Assembly: GCF_036174265.1 (NCBI RefSeq)
Contig: NZ_CP108055.1
Span: forward strand, 2,294,001 to 2,358,000
DNA length: 64,000 nt
Direction of reading: 5' to 3'
From: Streptomyces sp. NBC_00285
GTDB lineage: Bacteria > Actinomycetota > Actinomycetes > Streptomycetales > Streptomycetaceae
Under the pieces are notes generated by a model. It was not told the DNA's origin, ran no database searches, and saw nothing but the letters and a program-made list of their open reading frames with translations. Positions 57,881-64,000 of this stretch are shown here, one piece after another. Numbering within the stretch: position 1 is the first letter of the stretch; every line of letters starts with the position of its first letter. Position numbers and translations under genes: made by a program.

Positions 57881-58507
57881 CTACGTCGCCGCGCCCACCA
57901 TCCGCAGTACGAGGTCGGCGTCCAGTGCGCCGACCTCGTCGGGCGTCCAGGGGCCGTCGAGGTTGAACCAGCGGGCCACGTCGACACAGAGCGACATGAC
58001 GGCGATGGTGGTCCCCCTGACGTCCAGCACGTCGAACTCGCCGGAGGCCACGCCGTCCTCGATGATCCCGCGCACCTCGGCGTCGCACTGCCGGCGCAGC
58101 GCGAGGATCTCGGCGCGGGCGTCGGGGCCCAGCGAGTCCAGTTCGTACTGGACGACCCGGGCGGTGGTACGGCCGCCGGCGTGCCAGCGGACGAAGGAGC
58201 TCACGGCGGCCGCGAGCCGCTCGGCCGCGGTGCCCTCGCGGCGGGCCGCGACCTGGAGGATCTCCAGTGCCTTCTCGTGGCCGATCCGGCTGATGCGGTG
58301 GAGCAGCTCTTCCTTGGTCTTGTAGTGGATGTAGAGCGCGGCGGGACTCATACCGGCCCGGCCCGCGATGTCCCGGGTCGTGGTGGCGTGGTAGCCGCGC
58401 TCGGCGAACGCCTCCACCGCGGCGACGAGCAGCCGCCGCGCCGCGTCGGGCGTGACCTCGCCCCACGCCGACGTCTCGCCGCCGGCCGTCTCCTCCGCCG
58501 TAGTCAT
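57881..58507 (-). CDS. TetR family regulator (acyl-CoA metabolism type)
   Basis: A 208-residue repressor with the N-terminal motif RLLVAAVEAFAERGYHATTT followed by GMSPAALYIHYKTKEELLHR, and a TetR C-terminal ligand domain (VVQYELDSLGPDARAEILAL). It faces the MaoC gene tail to tail, yet the same dyad lies upstream of both genes, so it probably represses itself and the hydratase, with a fatty acyl-CoA as inducer. Confidence 0.9.
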   Translation of the reverse strand: MTTAEETAGGETSAWGEVTPDAARRLLVAAVEAFAERGYHATTTRDIAGRAGMSPAALYIHYKTKEELLHRISRIGHEKALEILQVAARREGTAAERLAAAVSSFVRWHAGGRTTARVVQYELDSLGPDARAEILALRRQCDAEVRGIIEDGVASGEFDVLDVRGTTIAVMSLCVDVARWFNLDGPWTPDEVGALDADLVLRMVGAAT

Positions 58508-58552
58508 CGCACGCCCCTCTCCACTGTCGGAGACACCACCATACCGCCGAAC

Positions 58553-58568
58553 CTGAGCGAGCGCTTAG
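58553..58568. promoter_or_regulatory. TetR autoregulatory operator
   Basis: CTGAGCGAGCGCTTAG lies 46 bases before the TetR start. On the reverse strand it reads CTAAGCGCTCGCTCAG, matching the MaoC site at 13 of 16 positions. Confidence 0.6.
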
Positions 58569-58598
58569 CCACCCCGCTCGGCCTGGGAACGGGCCAGG

Positions 58599-58886
58599 TC
58601 AGAGCTTCTCGAAGGGGTCGTGTTCGGCGAGCAGTTTCTCCAGGCGGGCCTGGTCGACGCGGCTGACGATCTGGCCGGCTTCCTGACGGTCCCGGATCAC
58701 CTTGGCCAGCGTGAAGGCGGAGGTGACGAGGTACAGGACGGCGATCGCGAGGAAGCCGCGCACCCAGGCATCGGCGTGCAGTCGGTAGATCCCGACGGCC
58801 GTGGCGGTCATGGCCACGGCGAAGGACGCGACGGCCTGGCCGTAGAAGGCGGCCGTGTTCTGCTGCTTGACCGGTGTCTCACTCAT
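58599..58886 (-). CDS. YiaA/YiaB family inner membrane protein
   Basis: A 95-residue protein with two transmembrane helices, AFYGQAVASFAVAMTATAVG and WVRGFLAIAVLYLVTSAFTL, then VIRDRQEA and a short amphipathic tail, as in the YiaAB domain family. ATG 58886 begins MSETPVKQQNTA. Function unknown. Confidence 0.88.
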   Translation of the reverse strand: MSETPVKQQNTAAFYGQAVASFAVAMTATAVGIYRLHADAWVRGFLAIAVLYLVTSAFTLAKVIRDRQEAGQIVSRVDQARLEKLLAEHDPFEKL

Positions 58887-58945
58887 GGCCCGAGTCTCGA
58901 CGACCACGGTCCCGGTCACATCCGTCCGGATACTCAGACGGGTAC

Positions 58946-60100
58946 TCAGAAGGCCGAGACGCCCGTCAACGCCCGCCCGATGACCAGCTTCTGGATCTGG
59001 CTCGTGCCCTCGTAGAGCGTCATCACGCGGGCGTCGCGCAGCAGTTTGCCCGCCGGGTACTCGTCGATGTAGCCGTAGCCGCCGAAGACCTGCAGGGCGT
59101 TGTTCGCGGCGCGTACGGCGGCCTCCGAGGCGAAGAGCTTGGCCTTGGAGGACTCGACGGTGAAGGGCAGTCCGCGGTCGATCAGGTCGGCGACCCGCCA
59201 GGTCAGCAACCGGGCCGCGTCCACATCGACGGCGATGTCACTGATGAGTTCCTGGACCAGCTGGTGACCCGCGATCGGCTTGCCGAACTGCTCGCGCTCA
59301 CCGGCGTATCGGACGGCCGCGTCCAGGGCGGCCTGAGCGATGCCGACACAGCCCGCCGCCACCGACATCCGCCCCTTGGCCAGCGCGGACATGGCGACGG
59401 AGAAGCCCTTGCCCTCCTCGCCTAGCATCGCGGAGGCGGGCACGCGCACCCCCTCCAGGACCAGTTCGGCGGTGGCCTGCCCGCGCAGGCCGAGCTTGCC
59501 GTGGATGGTGCGGCGGCTGAGGCCGGGGGTGTCGGCCGGGACGAGGAAGGCGGAGACGCCCTTGTGGCCGGGAGCGTCCGTCGACCGGGCGAACAGCAGG
59601 ACCACGTCGGCCCAGGTCCCGTTCGTGATGAACATCTTGGTGCCGTCGATGACGTAGTCGTCGCCGTCGCGTACGGCTCGGGTGGTGAGGTTGCCCGCGT
59701 CGGAACCGGTGCCCGGCTCGGTGAGGCCGAAGCAGCCGACGTACTCGCCGGAGGTCAGCCCCGGCAGCCAGCGCCGCTTCTGCTCCTCGTCGCCCCGGGC
59801 GGCGATGGTCTTGGCGACCAGGCCGAGCGAGACGGACACGATCCCGCGCACGGAGGAGTCACCGCGCCCGAGCTCCTCGGTGACCAGGCAGTACGCGAGG
59901 TGGTCGCCGCCCGAGCCGCCGTACTCCTCGTCGATCGTCAGCCCGAGGAAGCCGACCTCGCCGAGCTTCTTGACGATCGCGCGGTCCACCTCCTCCGCGC
60001 GGTCCCAGGCGATCACGTGGGGGGCGATCTCACGGTCCACGAAGTCCCTGGCGAGTTGGCGGACGGCGGTCTGCTCCTCGCTGAGTCCCAGGTGGACCAC
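58946..60100 (-). CDS. Acyl-CoA dehydrogenase
   Basis: A 384-residue FAD enzyme of classical short/medium-chain type. Motifs: CFGLTEPGTGSDAGNL (about 119-134), YVIDGTKMFITNGTWADV, QVFGGYGYIDEYPAGKLLRD and the C-terminal LYEGTSQIQKLVIGR, in which Glu of YEGTS is the usual catalytic base. It is divergent from a TetR gene, with a near-perfect palindrome between, and so is its likely target. Confidence 0.94.
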   Translation of the reverse strand: MVHLGLSEEQTAVRQLARDFVDREIAPHVIAWDRAEEVDRAIVKKLGEVGFLGLTIDEEYGGSGGDHLAYCLVTEELGRGDSSVRGIVSVSLGLVAKTIAARGDEEQKRRWLPGLTSGEYVGCFGLTEPGTGSDAGNLTTRAVRDGDDYVIDGTKMFITNGTWADVVLLFARSTDAPGHKGVSAFLVPADTPGLSRRTIHGKLGLRGQATAELVLEGVRVPASAMLGEEGKGFSVAMSALAKGRMSVAAGCVGIAQAALDAAVRYAGEREQFGKPIAGHQLVQELISDIAVDVDAARLLTWRVADLIDRGLPFTVESSKAKLFASEAAVRAANNALQVFGGYGYIDEYPAGKLLRDARVMTLYEGTSQIQKLVIGRALTGVSAF

Positions 60101-60129
60101 GAGATCACCTCACTTGAGAGAGTACCGTT

Positions 60130-60148
60130 AAATTAGCACTGCTAGTTT
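60130..60148. promoter_or_regulatory. Shared TetR operator between acyl-CoA dehydrogenase and TetR genes
   Basis: AAATTAGCACTGCTAGTTT is a 19-bp palindrome with one mismatched pair (AAATTAGCA-C-TGCTAGTTT), 29 bases before the dehydrogenase start and 27 before the TetR start. It is conspicuously AT-rich for this genome. Confidence 0.7.
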
Positions 60149-60175
60149 CTGTTCCGCAGCCCTACTATGTGGGCC

Positions 60176-60817
60176 ATGGCCCGACCGCGCAAGCCCCTCC
60201 TCAGCACCGACCGGATCGTCGAGACGGCACGCGCGCTCGTGGACGCGGAGGGCCTGGCTGCCCTGTCCACGCGCAGGCTGGCGGCGGAACTCGGCGTCAG
60301 CGGCCCGTCGCTCTACAACCACTTCCGCACGAAGGACGAGATCCTGGAGGCGGTCGCCGACTCGGTGAGCACCCAGGTCGACCTGTCGCTGTTCGAGGGC
60401 GACCGCGACTGGCGGACCTCGCTGCACGACTGGGCCCTCTCCTACCGCAGCGCTCTGCGCGACCATCCGAACATCGTCCCGGTGCTGGCCCAGGGCCCCG
60501 GCCGCCGCCCCGCGGGACTGCGCCTCGCAGACGCCGTCTACGGCGCGATGGTCGACGCGGGCTGGCCGCCGGCGCAGGCCACGTCCATCGGCGCGCTGAT
60601 GCGGTACTTCATCATGGGCTCGGCGCTCGGTTCCTTCGCGGGGGGCTTCGTGGACGACGCGAGCGCCTACGACCCGGCCGACTATCCCCACCTGGGCCAG
60701 GCCCACCTCCTCGCCGAGCGGCAGGAGAAGATCGACGAGCGGGCGTTCGAGACGGGACTCCGGGCGCTGCTGGACGGGCTGGCGCAGCAGTACGAGCAGG
60801 TGCGCCAGCCGGTGTGA
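60176..60817 (+). CDS. TetR family regulator
   Basis: A 213-residue repressor. The N-terminus is ARPRKPLLSTDRIVETARAL, with the helix-turn-helix LSTRRLAAELGVSGPSLYNHF and the following RTKDEILEAVAD. The C-terminal domain (NIVPVLAQGPGRRPAGLRLA) is of the TetR_C_1/TetR_C_33-like class. ATG 60176 is preferred to ATG 60167. It likely controls the divergent acyl-CoA dehydrogenase through the palindrome between them. Confidence 0.9.
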   Translation: MARPRKPLLSTDRIVETARALVDAEGLAALSTRRLAAELGVSGPSLYNHFRTKDEILEAVADSVSTQVDLSLFEGDRDWRTSLHDWALSYRSALRDHPNIVPVLAQGPGRRPAGLRLADAVYGAMVDAGWPPAQATSIGALMRYFIMGSALGSFAGGFVDDASAYDPADYPHLGQAHLLAERQEKIDERAFETGLRALLDGLAQQYEQVRQPV

Positions 60818-60864
60818 CGACACTTCGGCGGTGACCGAACCGTTCGGGGCGCATGCTGGATCCC

Positions 60865-61572
60865 ATGACCCAAGACCCGCAGGCGTCGCGGCTGGCGAGG
60901 CTCGCCGCCCTGATCGCCGACGAGACCCGGGCCACCTGTCTGCTGGCCCTCCTCGACGGCCGGGCCTGGACGGCGGGCGAGCTGGCCCGCCACGCCGGAG
61001 TCGCCGCGTCGACGCTGAGCGAGCACCTGGGCAAGCTGGTCGCGGGCGGACTGCTGACGGAGGAGCGGCAGGGCCGCCATCGCTATGTGCGGCTGACCGA
61101 CGCGCGGGTGGCCCACCTGATCGAGGACCTGGCGGCGCAGGTCTCCCCGGACCCGGTCCAACGCCCGCGGAACCTGAGGGAGTCGAGTGCCGGCTCGGCG
61201 ATGGCCAGGGGCCGCACCTGCTACGACCACCTGGCGGGCCGCTTGGGAATCGCCGTGACCGAGGCCCTGACGGCGCGTCAACTTCTGCGACAGGACACGG
61301 GGTTCGCCCTCACGGACGCGGGTCTCGCCTGGTTCGGGGCCACCGGCATCTCCCTCGACCACGGGACCCGCCGCCCCCTGGCCCGGGCCTGTCTCGACTG
61401 GACGGAGCGCCGCCCGCATCTGGCGGGAGTGGCCGGAGCGGCCCTGTGCCGGCATGTCCTTGCCGAGGGCTGGTGCATGCGCATCGGCTCGGAGCGGGCG
61501 GTGAAAGTCACGGCAGCAGGCGAACAGGCGCTGTCGGAGCTGCTGGGCATACCTGGACCGGCGCTGCGCTGA
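60865..61572 (+). CDS. ArsR-family winged-helix regulator
   Basis: A 235-residue regulator with an N-terminal winged helix (LARLAALIADETRATCLLAL, then AGELARHAGVAASTLSEHLG and QGRHRYVRL). The second half (GRTCYDHLAGRLGIAVTEAL, Cys and His at several places, ending RHVLAEGWCMRIGSERAV) is the longer C-terminal domain of a metal-independent ArsR subgroup. It is followed by a DMT exporter after 91 bases and may control it. Confidence 0.85.
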   Translation: MTQDPQASRLARLAALIADETRATCLLALLDGRAWTAGELARHAGVAASTLSEHLGKLVAGGLLTEERQGRHRYVRLTDARVAHLIEDLAAQVSPDPVQRPRNLRESSAGSAMARGRTCYDHLAGRLGIAVTEALTARQLLRQDTGFALTDAGLAWFGATGISLDHGTRRPLARACLDWTERRPHLAGVAGAALCRHVLAEGWCMRIGSERAVKVTAAGEQALSELLGIPGPALR

Positions 61573-61663
61573 ACGCCCCTTCGGGGAGCCACAGCCGGCG
61601 GCAGACGGCCTGTCCGAAATCCGCGAGCTTTCGAACGCCTGCCTTCCTAACCTCAGGAGCATG

Positions 61664-62596
61664 ATGAACCCCCGCCGTACCGAACTCCTCGCCGCCGCGG
61701 CAGCCACCGTCACCGTCGTCCTGTGGGCCTCGGCGTTCGTCTCGATCCGGAGCGCGGGCGCCGCGTACTCGCCGGGCGCGCTGGCCCTTGGGCGGCTTCT
61801 CTCCGGCGTACTGGCCCTGGGCGCGATGTGCCTCATACGGCGGGTGGGATGGCCACCTCGCCCGGCCTGGCGCGGCATCGCGGTCTCCGGAGTCCTCTGG
61901 TTCGGCTTCTACATGGTCGTCCTGAACTGGGGTGAGCAACAGGTGGACGCGGGCACCGCCGCCCTGGTCGTGAACATCGGCCCGATCCTGATCGCGCTGC
62001 TCGGTGCCCGTCTGCTCAGGGACGCGATGCCGCCCCGGCTGCTGGCGGGCATGGCGGTGTCCTTCGCGGGCGCGGTCACCGTGGGCCTGTCGATGTCCGG
62101 CGAGGGCGGCTCCTCGGTCCTCGGTGTGGTGCTGTGCCTGCTGGCCGCGGTCGCCTACGCCGGCGGAGTCGTCGCCCAGAAGCCCGCGCTCGACTCGGCG
62201 AGCCCCTTGCAGGTGACCACGTTCGGATGCCTGGTGGGCGCCGTGGTCTGCCTCCCGTTCGCCGGCCGGCTGGTGTCGGACGCGGCCGACGCCCCGGCCT
62301 CGGCGACGCTCAACATGGTCTACCTGGGCGTCTTCCCGACCGCCCTGGCGTTCACCACCTGGGCGTACGCCCTCGCCCGTACGACCGCCAGTCGCATGGG
62401 CGCGACCACGTACGCGGTCCCCGCCCTGGTCGTCCTGATGTCCTGGCTGGCCCTGGGCGAGGTTCCGGGCCTGTTCACGCTCGCGGGAGGGGTGCTGTGT
62501 CTCGCGGGTGTGGCGGTGTCCCGTGCGCGGCGCCCGGCCGCGGCCCCGACGACGCCCTCGGAGCCGCGGCCCGAGAAGGCCTCGGACGCCGCGTGA
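61664..62596 (+). CDS. DMT superfamily transporter (EamA)
   Basis: A 310-residue membrane protein with ten helices in two EamA repeats: LWASAFVSIRSAGAAYSPGA opens the first, and VLCLLAAVAYAGGVVAQKPA the second, with the conserved LGALA-like SWLALGEVPG motif near the end. ATG 61664 (MNPRRTELL) has AGGAG five bases upstream; ATG 61661 is adjacent. Substrate unknown; probably an amino acid or metabolite exporter. Confidence 0.9.
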   Translation: MNPRRTELLAAAAATVTVVLWASAFVSIRSAGAAYSPGALALGRLLSGVLALGAMCLIRRVGWPPRPAWRGIAVSGVLWFGFYMVVLNWGEQQVDAGTAALVVNIGPILIALLGARLLRDAMPPRLLAGMAVSFAGAVTVGLSMSGEGGSSVLGVVLCLLAAVAYAGGVVAQKPALDSASPLQVTTFGCLVGAVVCLPFAGRLVSDAADAPASATLNMVYLGVFPTALAFTTWAYALARTTASRMGATTYAVPALVVLMSWLALGEVPGLFTLAGGVLCLAGVAVSRARRPAAAPTTPSEPRPEKASDAA

Positions 62597-62631
62597 ACGA
62601 GACCCGCCCGAGCGCGAGGGTTGCCCGGAGC

Positions 62632-62664
62632 CTGAGGCGGGGCCCCGGGCGACCCGCCGCTCAG
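62632..62664. terminator. Terminator hairpin between convergent genes
   Basis: CTGAGGCGGG at 62632-62641 pairs with CCCGCC and CTCAG (62653-62664) with a single bulged G. The right arm overlaps the last codon and stop of the alcohol dehydrogenase gene. Confidence 0.5.
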
Positions 62665-63740
62665 AACACCACCAGCGCCCTGCCGCCCTTCCCCGCCAGC
62701 ATGTTGTCGAACGCCGCCGGGATCCCGTCCAGCGCGATCCGTTCCGTGACCAGCGACCCGAGATCCAGCCGGCCCGCCCGCACGTGCTCGGCGAGCACCG
62801 GCAGGTCCTCGGCCGGGTTCGAGTTGCCGTAGACACAGCCCGCGAGGGTGCGGCCCCAGTGGAAGATCTCCAGGGCGTTGAAGGTGACCTGCTGGTCCTT
62901 GCCGCCGATACCGACGACCGTCGTACGGCCGCCGCGGCGGGTGGAGTCCCAGGCGGTGCGGATGGTCGTCGCGCGGCCCACGCACTCCACGGCCACGTCG
63001 ACGCCCTGCTTGCCGGTGAGGCCCCTGATCTCGCGGGCGGTGTGGTCGGAGGCGATCACGTAGTCGGTGGCTCCGGCCGCGCGCGCCAACTCCTCCTTCG
63101 CCGGGGAGACATCGACCGCGACGATCTTCGACGCTCCCGCGATGCGGGCCGCCTGGAGTGCGGCGAGGCCCACTCCCCCGACGCCGTACACGGCGACCGT
63201 CTCGCCCTTCCGGACCCGCGCCGAGTGGTGGACGGCGCCGTATCCGGTGAGGACCGCGCAACCCAACAGGGCCGCGTCCGTGAGGGGGATGCCCTCGGGG
63301 AGGGGTAGCAGGCAGGACTCGGAGACGACCGTCTCCTCGGCGAACGCGGCGACGTTCAGGCCGGGGTGGAGGTCGGTGCCGTCCGCGGTGCGGGCGTAGA
63401 CGTCGGCGGCACCGGTGAGCGCGTTGGCGCACAGCCACACCTCGCCGAGCGAACAGGCGTGGCAACTCCCGCAGGAAGGAGCCCAGTTGAGGATCACCGC
63501 GGCGCCGGGCACCACCCCGGAGACCCCCTCCCCCACGGCGACCACCGTGCCCGCGCCCTCGTGGCCGAGGACGGCCGGGACGGGGACGCGCATGGTGCCG
63601 TTGGACAGGGACAGGTCGGAGTGGCAGACCCCGGCGGCGGCGAGCCGGACGCGGACCTGGCCGGGGCCGGGGTCCGGAAGGTCGATGTCGGTGATCTCCA
63701 GGGGTGCGCCCACGGCGGGAAGGACGGCGGCACGGACCAT
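62661..63740 (-). CDS. Zinc-dependent alcohol dehydrogenase (class III-like MDR)
   Basis: A 359-residue medium-chain dehydrogenase. Catalytic zinc ligands are in GVCHSDLS and GHEGAG; the structural zinc lobe is CGSCHACSLGEVWLC with four Cys. The Rossmann motif is VAVYGVGGVGLAAL with an acidic residue in VAVDVS for NAD. It is the Rxyl/mycothiol-independent ADH type. Start ATG 63740 has GAGGAG within the preceding stop region; it follows the aldehyde dehydrogenase gene by 11 bases, so alcohol to acid oxidation is likely run by the pair. Confidence 0.93.
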   Translation of the reverse strand: MVRAAVLPAVGAPLEITDIDLPDPGPGQVRVRLAAAGVCHSDLSLSNGTMRVPVPAVLGHEGAGTVVAVGEGVSGVVPGAAVILNWAPSCGSCHACSLGEVWLCANALTGAADVYARTADGTDLHPGLNVAAFAEETVVSESCLLPLPEGIPLTDAALLGCAVLTGYGAVHHSARVRKGETVAVYGVGGVGLAALQAARIAGASKIVAVDVSPAKEELARAAGATDYVIASDHTAREIRGLTGKQGVDVAVECVGRATTIRTAWDSTRRGGRTTVVGIGGKDQQVTFNALEIFHWGRTLAGCVYGNSNPAEDLPVLAEHVRAGRLDLGSLVTERIALDGIPAAFDNMLAGKGGRALVVF

Positions 63741-63751
63741 GGGACGGCTCC

Positions 63752-64000
63752 TCAGAACTGCAGGGACTTGGTCTGGAGGTACTCGGCGAGCCCGTGCGAG
63801 CCGAGCTCGCGGCCCACCCCGGACTGCTTGTAACCACCGAAGGGGGCAAGGGGGTTGAAGCGGCCGCCGTTGATGTCGACCTGCCCGGTGTCCATCCGGC
63901 GGGCGAAGGCCACCGCCTCCGACTCGTCACCGGCCCAGACGGCACCGGCGAGGCCGTAGACCGTGCCGTTGGCGATGCGCAGGGCGTCCTCCTCGTCCTC
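63752..64000 (-). CDS. Aldehyde dehydrogenase family protein, C-terminal part
   Basis: The last 82 residues of a minus-strand gene that runs off the window. They read [40 protein letters not shown] and [20 protein letters not shown], the end of NAD(P)-dependent aldehyde dehydrogenases. The catalytic Cys and Glu lie outside. Stop TGA is at 63752-63754, 11 bases before the alcohol dehydrogenase ATG. Confidence 0.92.
   Translation of the reverse strand, partial: EDEEDALRIANGTVYGLAGAVWAGDESEAVAFARRMDTGQVDINGGRFNPLAPFGGYKQSGVGRELGSHGLAEYLQTKSLQF

Overview
The window is high-GC actinobacterial chromosome, almost certainly Streptomyces. The evidence is third-position GC bias, frequent GTG starts, a chaplin pair (long sortase-type plus short chpH), the mycothiol ligase mshC beside its usual unknown neighbours (PAC2, SCO1664 family, DUF3090), a SoxR with the 2Fe-2S cysteine motif, and a gntR/gntK/gntP cluster. 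From about 4 to 57 kb the gene order resembles the Streptomyces coelicolor SCO1660s-SCO1690s core region from memory; I could not align it.

Layout. 0-4 kb: a nucleoside uptake and salvage operon (two BMP-type ABC permeases, nucleoside phosphorylase, amidohydrolase/deaminase) followed by a FadR-type GntR regulator with a perfect operator-like palindrome on its own promoter. 4-13.5 kb: PAC2 protein, a secreted SMP-30-like protein, a cytoplasmic subtilase next to a glutamine-rich prion-like protein, mshC with the SCO1664/DUF3090 pair, a histidine phosphatase and CorA. 13.5-23.3 kb: ferritin-like protein, F420-type LLM oxidoreductase, aldo/keto reductase, a RecD2-like protein that has lost its ATPase motifs, small conserved genes, the chaplins, an M20 peptidase and tRNA-Leu(GAG). 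23.6-29.5 kb: a Pls/PosA-type membrane NRPS overlapping an M1 metallopeptidase whose 3' end is tandemly duplicated, then a YchJ-like protein. 29.5-42.2 kb: gluconate regulator, kinase and symporter; a sulfite-oxidase-fold/cytochrome b pair; transporters, NUDIX, DUF202 pair, a His-rich duplicated protein; and an ACAD10/11-like phosphotransferase-dehydrogenase pair.

42.3-64 kb: an LGFP-repeat secreted protein divergent from a NarL-type two-component system; a TetR/acyl-CoA ligase/SDR operon; a namZ (DUF1343) gene split by a TnpB-type insertion element; a penicillin acylase family protein; BKACE enzyme, SoxR, MaoC hydratase and TetR with matching operators; an acyl-CoA dehydrogenase divergent from a TetR with a near-perfect shared operator; an ArsR-like regulator with a DMT exporter; and an alcohol/aldehyde dehydrogenase pair running off the end.

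The most unusual items are the subtilase plus Q-rich protein that share a C-terminal module, the ATPase-dead RecD2 relative, the NRPS-M1 peptidase pair with its duplicated tail, and the element in namZ, which has inverted subterminal repeats and whose removal would restore the reading frame. Strong GC-rich hairpins punctuate most convergent junctions. No CRISPR array, prophage, rRNA or plasmid/ICE origin was seen.
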